Below are positions 1-10,664 of a stretch of 19,604 nucleotides of DNA, one piece after another. The notes under the pieces are model-generated. The model had not been told where the DNA came from. It searched no databases and saw nothing but the letters and a program-made list of their open reading frames with translations. The position numbers and the translations under genes are program-made. Source of the DNA: CAYVUV01 sp964455095 (GTDB lineage: Bacteria; Desulfobacterota; Binatia; HRBIN30; CADEER01); contig CAYVUV010000334.1 in the NCBI GenBank assembly GCA_964455095.1, forward strand, positions 1 through 19,604, in the 5' to 3' direction. Numbering within the stretch: the stretch's first letter is position 1; each line of letters starts with the position of its first letter.

Positions 1-8
1 GAGGATTA

Positions 9-104
9 AGGTGAGGGGGATTCAATTGCGCCGCAGGCCACGGCTACAAACGGGCTGTCAAAACTGCGGGTGGCTTCGCCGATTGATCGTATCCCCCTCA
101 TCCT
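9..104. repeat. Spaced inverted repeat at the window edge
   Basis: The 13-nt segment AGGTGAGGGGGAT at 9-21 recurs in inverted orientation at 91-104 (ATCCCCCTCATCCT) with a single inserted base. The two arms enclose about 70 bp without a gene. Together with the hairpin at 107-128 this looks like a degenerate intergenic repeat unit rather than a gene. Copies elsewhere in the genome cannot be seen from here. Confidence 0.4.
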
Positions 105-106
105 GG

Positions 107-128
107 CCTTCTCCCATCCGGGAGAAGG
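107..128. terminator. Hairpin downstream of the amidohydrolase gene
   Basis: A perfect 9-bp stem, CCTTCTCCC / GGGAGAAGG, closes a 4-nt loop 24 bp beyond the stop codon of the minus-strand amidohydrolase. It could stop that transcript, but there is no T-tract after it on either strand. CTTCTCCC...GGGAGAAG units of this type are also common interspersed intergenic repeats in high-GC Proteobacteria, so it may be a repeat element used as a terminator. Confidence 0.45.
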
Positions 129-151
129 AACCCGCGTGCGAAGCGCGCTAG

Positions 152-1774
152 TTACAACCGCAGCACCTGCCCCGCGCGCGCAGCGCGGTCGAAGCGGCCG
201 CGGCGCACGACGACGCGGCCGTTGAGCACCACCGCGTCGATGCCCGAGGGCGATTGGCTCGGCGCGGCCGCAGTGGTGTTGTCGCCGACGGTGGCGGGAT
301 CGAAGACGACCAGGTCGGCGGCCAGGCCGCGGGCGATGCGGCCGCGGTTGCGCAAGCCCATCCGCGCGGCGGAGAAACCGGTCATGCGGTGCACCGCGTC
401 GGCGAGCGTGATCAGCCCGAGCTCGCGCACGTAGCGGCCGAGCAGGCGCGGGAAGGTGCCGTACGAGGCCGGGTTGTCGACGCCGTTGCCGGTGAGGATG
501 GTGTCGGTCTCGAAGCACGTGCGCTGGTGCTGCAGGACCCTGCGCAGGCTCGTTTCCTCTTCGTCGCGGCCGCTGTAGTTCCAGTTCATGATGCGCGTCT
601 GGCTGCCCAGCTCGCCGACCAGGTCGAGATATGTCTCGGTCGGATCGGTGCCGCGCTCGCGCGCGACGTCGGCTACCGTCATGCCCTCGTAGTGCGCCAG
701 CTGGCGGTGCGGCACCCACAGGATCTGCGTGTCGGACCAGCGCATGCCGAGGTGCGGCAGCACCCAGTTGAGCGTATCCGCACAGCGCTGGCGCTGCTCC
801 GGATCGCTGACTGCCGTGCGCAGGTTGTTGAGCGACCACGGCGGCATGAAGACCACCAGCGTCGTGTTGCCGCCGACGTAGGGGAAAGCGTCCCAGGCCA
901 GGTCGACGCCTTCCTCGACCAGGCGATCGCAGTGCTCGAGCACACGCTCGGTGGTCGGCCAGGTCGTCTCGCCGACGAAGATCATGTGCGAATGCTGGAC
1001 CGGCACGCCGTGGGCGCGGAACACCGCCGCGGTCTCGTCGACGGCGAGCAGGTTCGACGGCACCGCGTCGGGATCGCCCAACTGGCCGAGCGCGATGTAG
1101 CTGCGCGCGTGCGAGGTGTAGACGCCGCGCCGCTCCTTCAACGGCGCGGTGACGCCGACCAGCTCCTCGGTGTTGGCGAACACGCCGGGCGCGTAGCCGA
1201 GGCCGGTGGAGAGGCCGATCGCGCCCTCGTCGAGCGCGGCACGCACCAGATCGGCGATGGCGGCCGTCTCCTCCGCACTGGCGGGCGATGAGGCGCTGCC
1301 CTTCACGGCCGCGCGCACGGTGCCGTGGCCGACGAGTTGCGCGAGATTCAGCGCCAGGCCCTGACGCTCGAGCGCGCCGAGAAAGTCGCCGACGCCCTGC
1401 CAGCGATAGTCGAGGTCGCGGTCGTGCAGCATGCGGCCGATCAGCGGCAACAGCTTCTGGTTACCGGGCAGGTACGGGGCCGGCGAACAGCCGCAGTTGC
1501 CGCCGACGATGGTGGTGATGCCCTGCTCGAGCAGCGGCGCCAGCACTGCGCCGTGATCGGGGTTGGGGATCACCCAATCGGAGTGCGAGTGCATGTCGAT
1601 GAAGCCCGGCGCGATGACAGCGCCGGCGCAGTCGATGACTTCCGCCGCCGTCGCCGCGCCGAGATCGCCCACCGCGGCGATGCGCCCGTCCTGCACCGCC
1701 ACCGAGCCGCTGATCGCCCCGACGCCGGTGCCGTCGAGGATGTTGCCGCCGCGCAGAATCAGATCGAAGGTCAT
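152..1774 (-). CDS. N-acyl-D-amino-acid deacylase (D-aminoacylase) family amidohydrolase
   Basis: The 540-residue product belongs to the D-aminoacylase branch of the amidohydrolase superfamily, cytosolic enzymes that remove N-acyl groups from D-amino acids; the substrate here is unknown. The N-terminal beta-sandwich segment (LILRGGNILDGTG) leads to the metal motif DMHSHSD (H62, H64), then NCGCS (C94, C96), GLSTGLGYAPG (about 188-197), YTSHARS (H222) and QHSHM (H261, H263). Near the C-terminus the family's usual SDG...HPR..GTFPR appears as GNGVDNPASYGTFPR, so the catalytic Asp position is Asn430 and the His of HPR is missing. The start chosen (MTFDLILRGG) matches typical family N-termini; the frame stays open far upstream, but only as antisense to the cysteine synthase gene. 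It is transcribed divergently from that gene. Family assignment is firm, deacylase activity is not. Confidence 0.9.
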   Translation of the reverse strand: MTFDLILRGGNILDGTGVGAISGSVAVQDGRIAAVGDLGAATAAEVIDCAGAVIAPGFIDMHSHSDWVIPNPDHGAVLAPLLEQGITTIVGGNCGCSPAPYLPGNQKLLPLIGRMLHDRDLDYRWQGVGDFLGALERQGLALNLAQLVGHGTVRAAVKGSASSPASAEETAAIADLVRAALDEGAIGLSTGLGYAPGVFANTEELVGVTAPLKERRGVYTSHARSYIALGQLGDPDAVPSNLLAVDETAAVFRAHGVPVQHSHMIFVGETTWPTTERVLEHCDRLVEEGVDLAWDAFPYVGGNTTLVVFMPPWSLNNLRTAVSDPEQRQRCADTLNWVLPHLGMRWSDTQILWVPHRQLAHYEGMTVADVARERGTDPTETYLDLVGELGSQTRIMNWNYSGRDEEETSLRRVLQHQRTCFETDTILTGNGVDNPASYGTFPRLLGRYVRELGLITLADAVHRMTGFSAARMGLRNRGRIARGLAADLVVFDPATVGDNTTAAAPSQSPSGIDAVVLNGRVVVRRGRFDRAARAGQVLRL

Positions 1775-1888
1775 GCGGCGACCATCGCACGGGGTGCGGC
1801 ACCCAGGCAATTGGCGGGGCGCGCTGCGGCACTTGCGTCGTGCCGGGCGCGGACGATACGGTCGCCGCGGAGCGGCGGGGGACTGGCT
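1775..1888. promoter_or_regulatory. Divergent intergenic region
   Basis: This 114-bp gap must hold the promoters for the divergent amidohydrolase and cysteine synthase-like genes. It contains the dyad CGGCAC-N7-GTGCCG (1827-1845). On the + strand TTGCGT (1833-1838) sits 16-17 bp before a poor -10 candidate at GATACG (1855-1860). Neither element is strong enough to be called a promoter with confidence. Confidence 0.25.
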
Positions 1889-2896
1889 ATGGACGTGCGC
1901 GGCGGCTTCATCGACCTCATCGGCAACACACCCCTGGTGCGCCTGCGGCGCGCCTCGGACGAAACCGGGTGCGAGATTCTCGGCAAGTGCGAGTTTCTCA
2001 ATCCGGGCGGCTCGGTGAAGGACCGCGCCGCGCTGGCCATCATTCGCGATGCCGAGGCGCGCGGTGCCTTGCGGCCCGGCGGCGTGATCGTCGAGGGCAC
2101 GGCCGGCAACACCGGCATCGGGCTGGCGCTGGTCGCCAACGCGCTCGGTTACCGCACGGTGATCGTCATGCCCGACACGCAGAGTCAGGAGAAACGCGAT
2201 GCGCTGCGCCTGGCGCGCGCCGACCTGCGCCTGGTGCCGGCGTTGCCGTACAAAGATCCGGGCAACTACGTGCGGGTCTCCGGCCGCCTGGCGGAGGAGC
2301 TCGACGCGGTCGAGCCCAACGGCGCGGTGTGGGCCAACCAATTCGACAACGTCGCCAACCGGCGCGCGCACTACGAGACCACCGGTCCGGAGATCTGGCG
2401 TCAGACCGACGGCCGGATCGACGCGTTCGTCACTTCGGTCGGCACCGGCGGCACGCTCGCCGGCGTGGCCATGGCGCTGAAGGAGCGCAAGCCGTCGGTG
2501 CGCACGGTGCTCGCCGACCCGATGGGCTCGGCGCTGTACCACTACTACGCGCACGGCGAGCTCAAGGCCGAGGGCAGCTCGATTACCGAGGGCATCGGGC
2601 AGGGCCGCATCACGCAGAACCTCGACGGCGCGCCGATCGACGCGGCGGTGCAGATCTCCGACGAGCAGGCGCTGCGGCTGGTGTTTGCGCTCGTCGAAGA
2701 GGAAGGGCTCGTCCTCGGCGGTTCGAGCGGCATCAACGTCGCCGGCGCCATCGAGGTCGCGCGCCAACTCGGACCCGGCCATACCGTCGTCACCGTGCTC
2801 TGCGATTACGGCGCGCGCTATCAGAGCAAGCTGTTCAACCCGGCGTTCCTGCGCGCGAAGCATCTGCCGGTGCCGAGTTGGATGGAAGAGGAGTGA
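1889..2896 (+). CDS. cysK: Cysteine synthase-like PLP enzyme (CysK/CysM family)
   Basis: This 335-residue fold-type II PLP enzyme resembles O-acetylserine sulfhydrylase, which makes L-cysteine from O-acetylserine and sulfide in the cytosol. It opens with the family signature IDLIGNTPLVRL. The Schiff-base lysine is K44 in NPGGSVKDRAA, the substrate loop is TAGNTG (71-76), the phosphate-binding loop is GTGGT (185-189), and GGSSGIN (278-283) lies near the PLP ring. TAGNTG replaces the commoner TSGNTG, and the long C-terminus (YGARYQSKLFNP..) matches the 330-345 residue CysK-like subgroup seen in Alphaproteobacteria and others. The ATG at 1889 is chosen because homology begins there; upstream only a weak GGGGGA could serve as ribosome site. 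The next gene starts 4 nt after its stop. Cystathionine beta-synthase-like activity cannot be excluded. Confidence 0.92.
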   Translation: MDVRGGFIDLIGNTPLVRLRRASDETGCEILGKCEFLNPGGSVKDRAALAIIRDAEARGALRPGGVIVEGTAGNTGIGLALVANALGYRTVIVMPDTQSQEKRDALRLARADLRLVPALPYKDPGNYVRVSGRLAEELDAVEPNGAVWANQFDNVANRRAHYETTGPEIWRQTDGRIDAFVTSVGTGGTLAGVAMALKERKPSVRTVLADPMGSALYHYYAHGELKAEGSSITEGIGQGRITQNLDGAPIDAAVQISDEQALRLVFALVEEEGLVLGGSSGINVAGAIEVARQLGPGHTVVTVLCDYGARYQSKLFNPAFLRAKHLPVPSWMEEE

Positions 2897-2900
2897 ACAC

Positions 2901-3779
2901 ATGAAGATCGGAATCTTCGCCCCGACGGCCAACCCGTTCGCCACCCCCGAGTACCTGCACACCATGGGCGCGGCGGCGGAGGAGCGCGGCTTTCACTCGA
3001 TCTGGGTGCCCGAACACGTGGTGCTGTTCGACGAGTACCGCTCGGAATATCCGTACTCGTTCGACGGCAAGATTCCCGCGCCCGCCGAGACGGGGATGAT
3101 CGACCCGTTCGCGGTCCTCTCGTTTGTCGCCGCCGCGACCAAGACCATTCGCCTCGGGACCGGGATCTGCCTGGTGCCGCAGCGCAACCCGGTCTACACC
3201 GCCAAGGAGGTCGCCGCCGTCGATTGGTTGTCGGGCGGGCGCTTCGACTTCGGCGTCGGCATCGGTTGGCTGGAAGAGGAGTTCCGCGCCCTCGGCGTGC
3301 CGTTCGCACGGCGCGGCGCGCGCACGCGCGCCTACCTCGAGGTCATGCGCCGCCTGTGGTGCGACGAGGTGTCGCAGTACGAAGGCGAGTTCTACTCGCT
3401 CGCGCCCTGCCGCCAGCACCCGAAGCCGGTGCAACAGCCGCATCCGCCAATCTACTTCGGCGGCGAGAGCGACGCGGCGTTGAAGCGCGTCGCCGATATC
3501 GGGCAGGGCTGGTTCGGCTTCAGCATCGATCCCGACCAGACGGCCGACCGCCTGCGACATCTCGACGGATTGTTGCAGGCGCGCGGCCGCAAACGGGCGG
3601 ACGTGCAGGTCAGCATCAGCCCGTACATGACGCCGACCGACTTCGACCTCGTGCAGCGCTACCGCGACGCCGGTGTCGACCAGGTCATCGTGCTGATCGT
3701 CGCGCTCGAGCGCGATGGCCTGCTGGCGGCGCTCGACATGTTTGCCGAGATGCTCGTCGTGCCGGCGCGGCGGCTGTGA
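2901..3779 (+). CDS. LLM-class (luciferase-like, probably F420-dependent) oxidoreductase
   Basis: The 292-residue product is a single-domain TIM-barrel flavin/F420 oxidoreductase of the bacterial luciferase superfamily. The N-terminus MKIGIFAP, GFHSIWVPEH, the TKTIRLGTGICLVPQRNPV segment, the LSGGRFDFGVGIGWLEEEF motif and the PPIYFGGES..ALKR block are typical of the Rv3520c-like subgroup (TIGR03619 type). Substrate and cofactor (F420 or FMN) cannot be read from the sequence. The ATG at 2901 follows the upstream stop by 4 nt and has an AGGAG site inside the end of the previous gene, so the two are almost certainly co-transcribed and translationally coupled. A bulged hairpin (TGTGAGC / GCTTCACA, 3775-3794) overlaps its stop codon. 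Confidence 0.9.
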   Translation: MKIGIFAPTANPFATPEYLHTMGAAAEERGFHSIWVPEHVVLFDEYRSEYPYSFDGKIPAPAETGMIDPFAVLSFVAAATKTIRLGTGICLVPQRNPVYTAKEVAAVDWLSGGRFDFGVGIGWLEEEFRALGVPFARRGARTRAYLEVMRRLWCDEVSQYEGEFYSLAPCRQHPKPVQQPHPPIYFGGESDAALKRVADIGQGWFGFSIDPDQTADRLRHLDGLLQARGRKRADVQVSISPYMTPTDFDLVQRYRDAGVDQVIVLIVALERDGLLAALDMFAEMLVVPARRL

Positions 3780-3821
3780 GCGACTGGCTTCACACGCCCC
3801 AATTGCTATAGGGAAAGAGCC

Positions 3822-8129
<4,308 letters not shown>

Positions 8130-8140
8130 CAGGCACCCGC

Positions 8141-8172
8141 AGCGGACAGCCGGTGTCGCCCGGCCGTCCGCT
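8141..8172. terminator. Hairpin between convergent genes
   Basis: AGCGGACAGCCGG (8141-8153) pairs with CCGGCCGTCCGCT (8160-8172) through 12 of 13 positions around a 6-nt loop. It lies 11 bp after the helicase stop codon and 24 bp after the end of the opposing gene, so it is placed to serve both. There is no T-tract on either strand; a Rho-independent role is plausible but unproven. Confidence 0.5.
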
Positions 8173-8196
8173 GACCCTTCGGGAGCCCACACAGTC

Positions 8197-8637
8197 TTAA
8201 GCCGCGTCGCTGAGTTGTGCGCGCCGCTCCGGTGCGGCCGCCGGTTGCGTGGCCCAGCGGCGAACCACACGGCGCACCCAGGCCGGCGTCAACGCGAACA
8301 CTTCGCACAGACGCAGAAACGAGTACGGCCACGCGGCGTCGTCCGAGTTCACCCACTGCAGCGCCTCGCGCACCCTGCGCGTGTCCTTGCCGTCGGCGCG
8401 GCGGTCGCGAATGTCCATCATCGCCGACGCCAACACCGCCGCAGCAAGCTGCTTGTGCGGCGACCAGTCCGACGGAGACGGCTGCTGCGAGGGCAGAATC
8501 TGCGACCCCGCCATCAGGTTCTTGACCACGGTGAGGTACTCACCCCCAGGGCCGTAGTCTCCCCAATAGCTGTAGCCGCTCCCTCTCTCCCGGCCGCCAC
8601 CCCGTCTCGATTGCTCCCCTGAAGCTTGATCCTGCAT
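8197..8637 (-). CDS. Small protein of unknown function, paralog 1
   Basis: I cannot assign a function to this 146-residue protein. After a Gly/Arg/Ser-rich N-terminus it carries a conserved core LMAG..IL...PSPSDWSP.K.LA.AVLA.A..D.RD, then WP.SFLRLCE.FAL...WVR.....RW. The core is about 61% identical by eye (54 of 88) to the protein at 9060-9482, so the two are paralogs. The basic Trp/Arg-rich C-terminal part looks like a small helical, possibly HTH-like, unit (inference); similar WP.SF..(I/L)CE proteins of about 120 residues occur in deltaproteobacterial genomes. No signal peptide or membrane segment is visible. The frame is open up to 8793; I chose the ATG at 8637 because GGAGG lies 6 nt before it and the paralog has a similarly short N-terminus. 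MHSEI farther upstream is an alternative. Confidence 0.7.
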   Translation of the reverse strand: MQDQASGEQSRRGGGRERGSGYSYWGDYGPGGEYLTVVKNLMAGSQILPSQQPSPSDWSPHKQLAAAVLASAMMDIRDRRADGKDTRRVREALQWVNSDDAAWPYSFLRLCEVFALTPAWVRRVVRRWATQPAAAPERRAQLSDAA

Positions 8638-9059
8638 GCCGGCCCTCCCGCTCTCGGCAGAGAACCCCCCTTGCCACATTCCCCCTGCTTCCAACCTCGC
8701 CTGTGTCAATCCACCGACTTGACCGATGATTTCACTGTGCATGTCCATGACTCCGGTCAGGCAGCAAGCGATATGCCCGGTCCGGGTCGACAACCCGACG
8801 CTCGCCTAATCAAGAAATCTTGCTGACGAACACTCGCACCTTGCAGATCTACAAGGCAGAAACGCTAGGCACTATGCTAGCGAGAGTTGGCAGTTGCAGG
8901 ACCTGCCTGCGGGTCGGGTGGAGGCGGCGCAGAATCTCGCCTGCGGAACGGAATCACCTTTCCTGGCCGGCTGGCCGGCTTTGGCACACTCGGCAGGGCG
9001 GCTGACATACGCAGAAAAAAGACCAGGAACATCAGATACCTATGCCCTCGTGGTGACTT
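8638..9059. other. 422-bp gap between the paralogs, with dyads
   Basis: No convincing gene is present, although the minus-strand frame of paralog 1 remains open to 8793. The stretch is less GC-rich than its surroundings around 8800-8890. There it holds three separate dyads: CAAGA-AA-TCTTG (8811-8822), CTTGCAGATCTACAAG (8840-8855, 7 of 8 pairs) and CGCTAG-N8-CTAGCG (8863-8882). They are upstream of paralog 1 and may be operator or promoter sites for it. A TTTTTT run on the minus strand at 9015-9020 is downstream of paralog 2, without a clear hairpin before it. Confidence 0.4.
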
Positions 9060-9482
9060 TTACGCAGCCCGCCGATAGGTCGGGCTGCGATGGGAGGAGC
9101 GGCCTTCGCGAATCCATCGGGCGGCGACGCTGCGCACCCAGTCGGCCTCGAGTGCGAACAGCTCGCACAAGCGCAAGAACGAGAAGGGCCACGTCGTATC
9201 CGAGGAGCGAATCCAGGCCAGCGCCTGGCGCACGACGCGCTCGCGGCGCGGGTCGGCGCTATTGTCGCGGACATCGAGCAGGGCGCCGGCCAGCACGGCT
9301 CCGGCGAGTCGCTTCTCGGGCGACCAGTCGGACGGCGACGGCAGCTGTGTGTGGAGGATCTCGGCGCCGGCCATGAGTTGCTCCAACACCTTGAGATGGG
9401 CGAAGCTGCTGTTCATCGATCCCCACGAGGGGTGCGAGGTGGTTTCGGGGCTTACCGTCATTTCCGCGTGTGAATCAGTCAT
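9060..9482 (-). CDS. Small protein of unknown function, paralog 2
   Basis: This 140-residue protein shares with its neighbour the core LMAG..IL...PSPSDWSP.K.LA.AVLA..LD.RD and the C-terminal WPFSFLRLCELFAL..DWVR....RW. Function is unknown. The first roughly 20 residues (MTDSHAEMTV...) are polar and unrelated to the paralog, and there is no export signal or membrane helix. The ATG at 9482 is supported by GGAGG 9 nt upstream. The last 9 codons lie within a perfect 9-bp inverted repeat (9063-9089) that ends next to the TAA stop. Its presence as a tandem copy in the same orientation as the gene at 8197 suggests local duplication, but the 422-bp spacer and different N-termini show the event is not recent. 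Confidence 0.75.
   Translation of the reverse strand: MTDSHAEMTVSPETTSHPSWGSMNSSFAHLKVLEQLMAGAEILHTQLPSPSDWSPEKRLAGAVLAGALLDVRDNSADPRRERVVRQALAWIRSSDTTWPFSFLRLCELFALEADWVRSVAARWIREGRSSHRSPTYRRAA
9063..9089 (-). terminator. Hairpin at the end of paralog 2
   Basis: CGCAGCCCG (9063-9071) and CGGGCTGCG (9081-9089) form a perfect 9-bp stem with a 9-nt loop inside the final codons of paralog 2, adjoining its TAA stop. On the minus strand the stem is followed by TAAAAG rather than T residues, so it is not a canonical intrinsic terminator; it might protect the 3' end of the transcript. Confidence 0.35.
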
Positions 9483-9692
9483 GCGTGAAGACCTCCGCAG
9501 CAGGCCATGCCCAAGTTCCGTGCCTCGGACGCTGTGCTATGCGCCCGAGGACAGAATGCGTACGCTGCCTGCCATGGGGCTCGCGAGACCCTCGCATCGG
9601 TGCGACACGCATGGGACGACTTTGCGGAATTCGCGATCTTTGTGACGTGCCCACTTGGGGCGGGTCGGGCGGGTTGATAGGGGGGGACAAAG

Positions 9693-9698
9693 AGGAGG
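9693..9698 (+). promoter_or_regulatory. Shine-Dalgarno sequence deciding the LOG start
   Basis: A perfect AGGAGG lies 7 nt before the GTG at 9706 but only 1 nt before the ATG at 9700, which favours GTG as the initiation codon. No clear promoter is visible in the 223-bp gap upstream (9483-9705), which holds only a CCTCGG/CCGAGG dyad at 9523-9550. Confidence 0.6.
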
Positions 9699-9705
9699 AA
9701 TGGGT

Positions 9706-10287
9706 GTGCGACGCGTGTGCGTGTTCTGCGGCTCGAGCCCCGGTGCCAGCCCGCGCTATCTGGCGGCGGCCAACGCCCTGGGTGTGTTGTTGGCCCAGCG
9801 CGGCCTGGGGCTCGTTTACGGCGGCGCCAGCATCGGGCTGATGGGCAAGCTCGCCGACGCCGTGCTGGCTGAGGGTGGAGAAGTGATCGGTGTCATTCCG
9901 CGCGCCATGGTCAGCAAGGAGGTGGCGCATGCCGGGCTGCTCGACTTGCGCGTGGTCGACTCGATGCACGAACGCAAGGCGCTGATGGCCGATCTCTCCG
10001 ACGCCTTCATCGCTCTCCCGGGCGGGATCGGCACGCTCGAGGAGCTGTTGGAGATCCTCACCTGGTCCCAGCTCGGCATCCATGCCAAGCCGTGCGGAGT
10101 GCTCAATGTGCGCGGCTACTTCGACGGCCTATTGGGCTTGCTCGACCATGTCGTCGCCGAGCGCTTCATGCGGTCCGAGCACCGCGCCATGCTGCTGGCG
10201 GAGCCGACGCCGGAGGCCCTGCTCGATGCGCTCGAGGCCTACGCGGCGCCGGTGCAGGAAAAGTGGTTGGATCGCGACGAGACGTGA
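9706..10287 (+). CDS. LOG family protein (nucleoside-5'-monophosphate phosphoribohydrolase, TIGR00730 type)
   Basis: The product (193 residues) is a small Rossmann-like enzyme of the LOG/YvdD family, which cleaves the N-glycosidic bond of nucleoside or cytokinin 5'-monophosphates to release the base. Diagnostic features are the start RRVCVFCGSSPG, GLVYGGASIGLMG (about 36-48), the MHERK segment (87-91) and the active-site signature PGGIGTLEE (105-113). Two starts are possible: an ATG at 9700 is only 1 nt from a perfect AGGAGG (9693-9698), whereas the in-frame GTG at 9706 is 7 nt from it, so I prefer the GTG. Whether it makes cytokinin-like molecules or salvages nucleotides is open. It is convergent with the DUF779 gene, with 9 nt between the stop codons. 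Confidence 0.9.
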   Translation: MRRVCVFCGSSPGASPRYLAAANALGVLLAQRGLGLVYGGASIGLMGKLADAVLAEGGEVIGVIPRAMVSKEVAHAGLLDLRVVDSMHERKALMADLSDAFIALPGGIGTLEELLEILTWSQLGIHAKPCGVLNVRGYFDGLLGLLDHVVAERFMRSEHRAMLLAEPTPEALLDALEAYAAPVQEKWLDRDET

Positions 10288-10308
10288 CCGGTTGGGTCAG
10301 GTCTCGTC
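10276..10308. terminator. Palindrome containing both stop codons of a convergent pair
   Basis: GACGAGACGTGACC (10276-10289) and GGTCAGGTCTCGTC (10295-10308) pair at 13 of 14 positions around a 5-nt loop. The left arm holds the TGA of the LOG gene and the right arm the TGA of the DUF779 gene, so each transcript ends in the same hairpin. There is no T-tract. A bidirectional terminator or 3'-end protector is the simplest reading. Confidence 0.6.
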
Positions 10309-10644
10309 CGCCAACTCGCGCAGGACGAAGCGCGCCCCGTAGGGAATCTCCAGCGAGAACGTGTCGCTGCGCCCGCCGTCGATGGCGTCGATGAGGAAGT
10401 GATCGCGGAGCAGGTAGCGCGCGTGCTCGGGATGGGCATAGATGGCGAGGCCGTCGCTCTCGCCGATCTGCACGTCGAAGCCGGGGATGATGTTCGAGCG
10501 GCGGAGCAGCACCGGGGCACTCCCGCCACAGCAACCGCCGCTGATCATCATGGCCAGCGGGTCGGCGGACTCATCGCTGTCGGCCCGCACGCGCCCGAGC
10601 ACCCGGAGCGCGCGCGGCGTCAGCCCTTTGCAGGGAAAGGTCAT
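10297..10644 (-). CDS. DUF779 family protein, aldehyde dehydrogenase-associated
   Basis: This 115-residue protein has the DUF779 hallmarks: an N-terminal LTPRALRVLGRVRA helix, the Cys-rich SGGCCGGSAPVL motif (35-46), a central FDVQIGESDGLAIYAHPEHARY segment, and the LIDAIDG...FSLEIPYGARFVLREL ending. The biochemical role of the family is not established; genes for it are repeatedly found beside aldehyde dehydrogenases, as here, where the dehydrogenase stop is 20 nt upstream on the same strand. The adjacent cysteines C38 and C39 suggest metal binding or redox sensing (inference). The ATG at 10644 is chosen because the frame upstream runs antisense-like into the dehydrogenase gene; only a weak GGGCGGG could serve as ribosome site. 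Confidence 0.85.
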   Translation of the reverse strand: MTFPCKGLTPRALRVLGRVRADSDESADPLAMMISGGCCGGSAPVLLRRSNIIPGFDVQIGESDGLAIYAHPEHARYLLRDHFLIDAIDGGRSDTFSLEIPYGARFVLRELADET

Positions 10645-10664
10645 GAACCCGCCCACCCGCCTGA

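Noticed and set aside
1775..2965. Open minus-strand extension of the amidohydrolase frame across the cysteine synthase gene
   Set aside because: It is antisense to a gene with full family motifs and has the His/Arg/Asp/Ala-rich composition expected of the reverse strand of GC-rich coding DNA; homology starts at MTFDLILRGG.
8638..8793. Longer N-terminus for paralog 1 starting at 8793 or at MHSEI
   Set aside because: The GGAGG site 6 nt before 8637 and the short N-terminus of the paralog favour the later start, though GGAG before MHSEI keeps the alternative alive.
9700..9705. ATG at 9700 as the LOG start
   Set aside because: Only 1 nt separates it from the AGGAGG, too close for efficient initiation; the in-frame GTG at 9706 has a 7-nt spacing.
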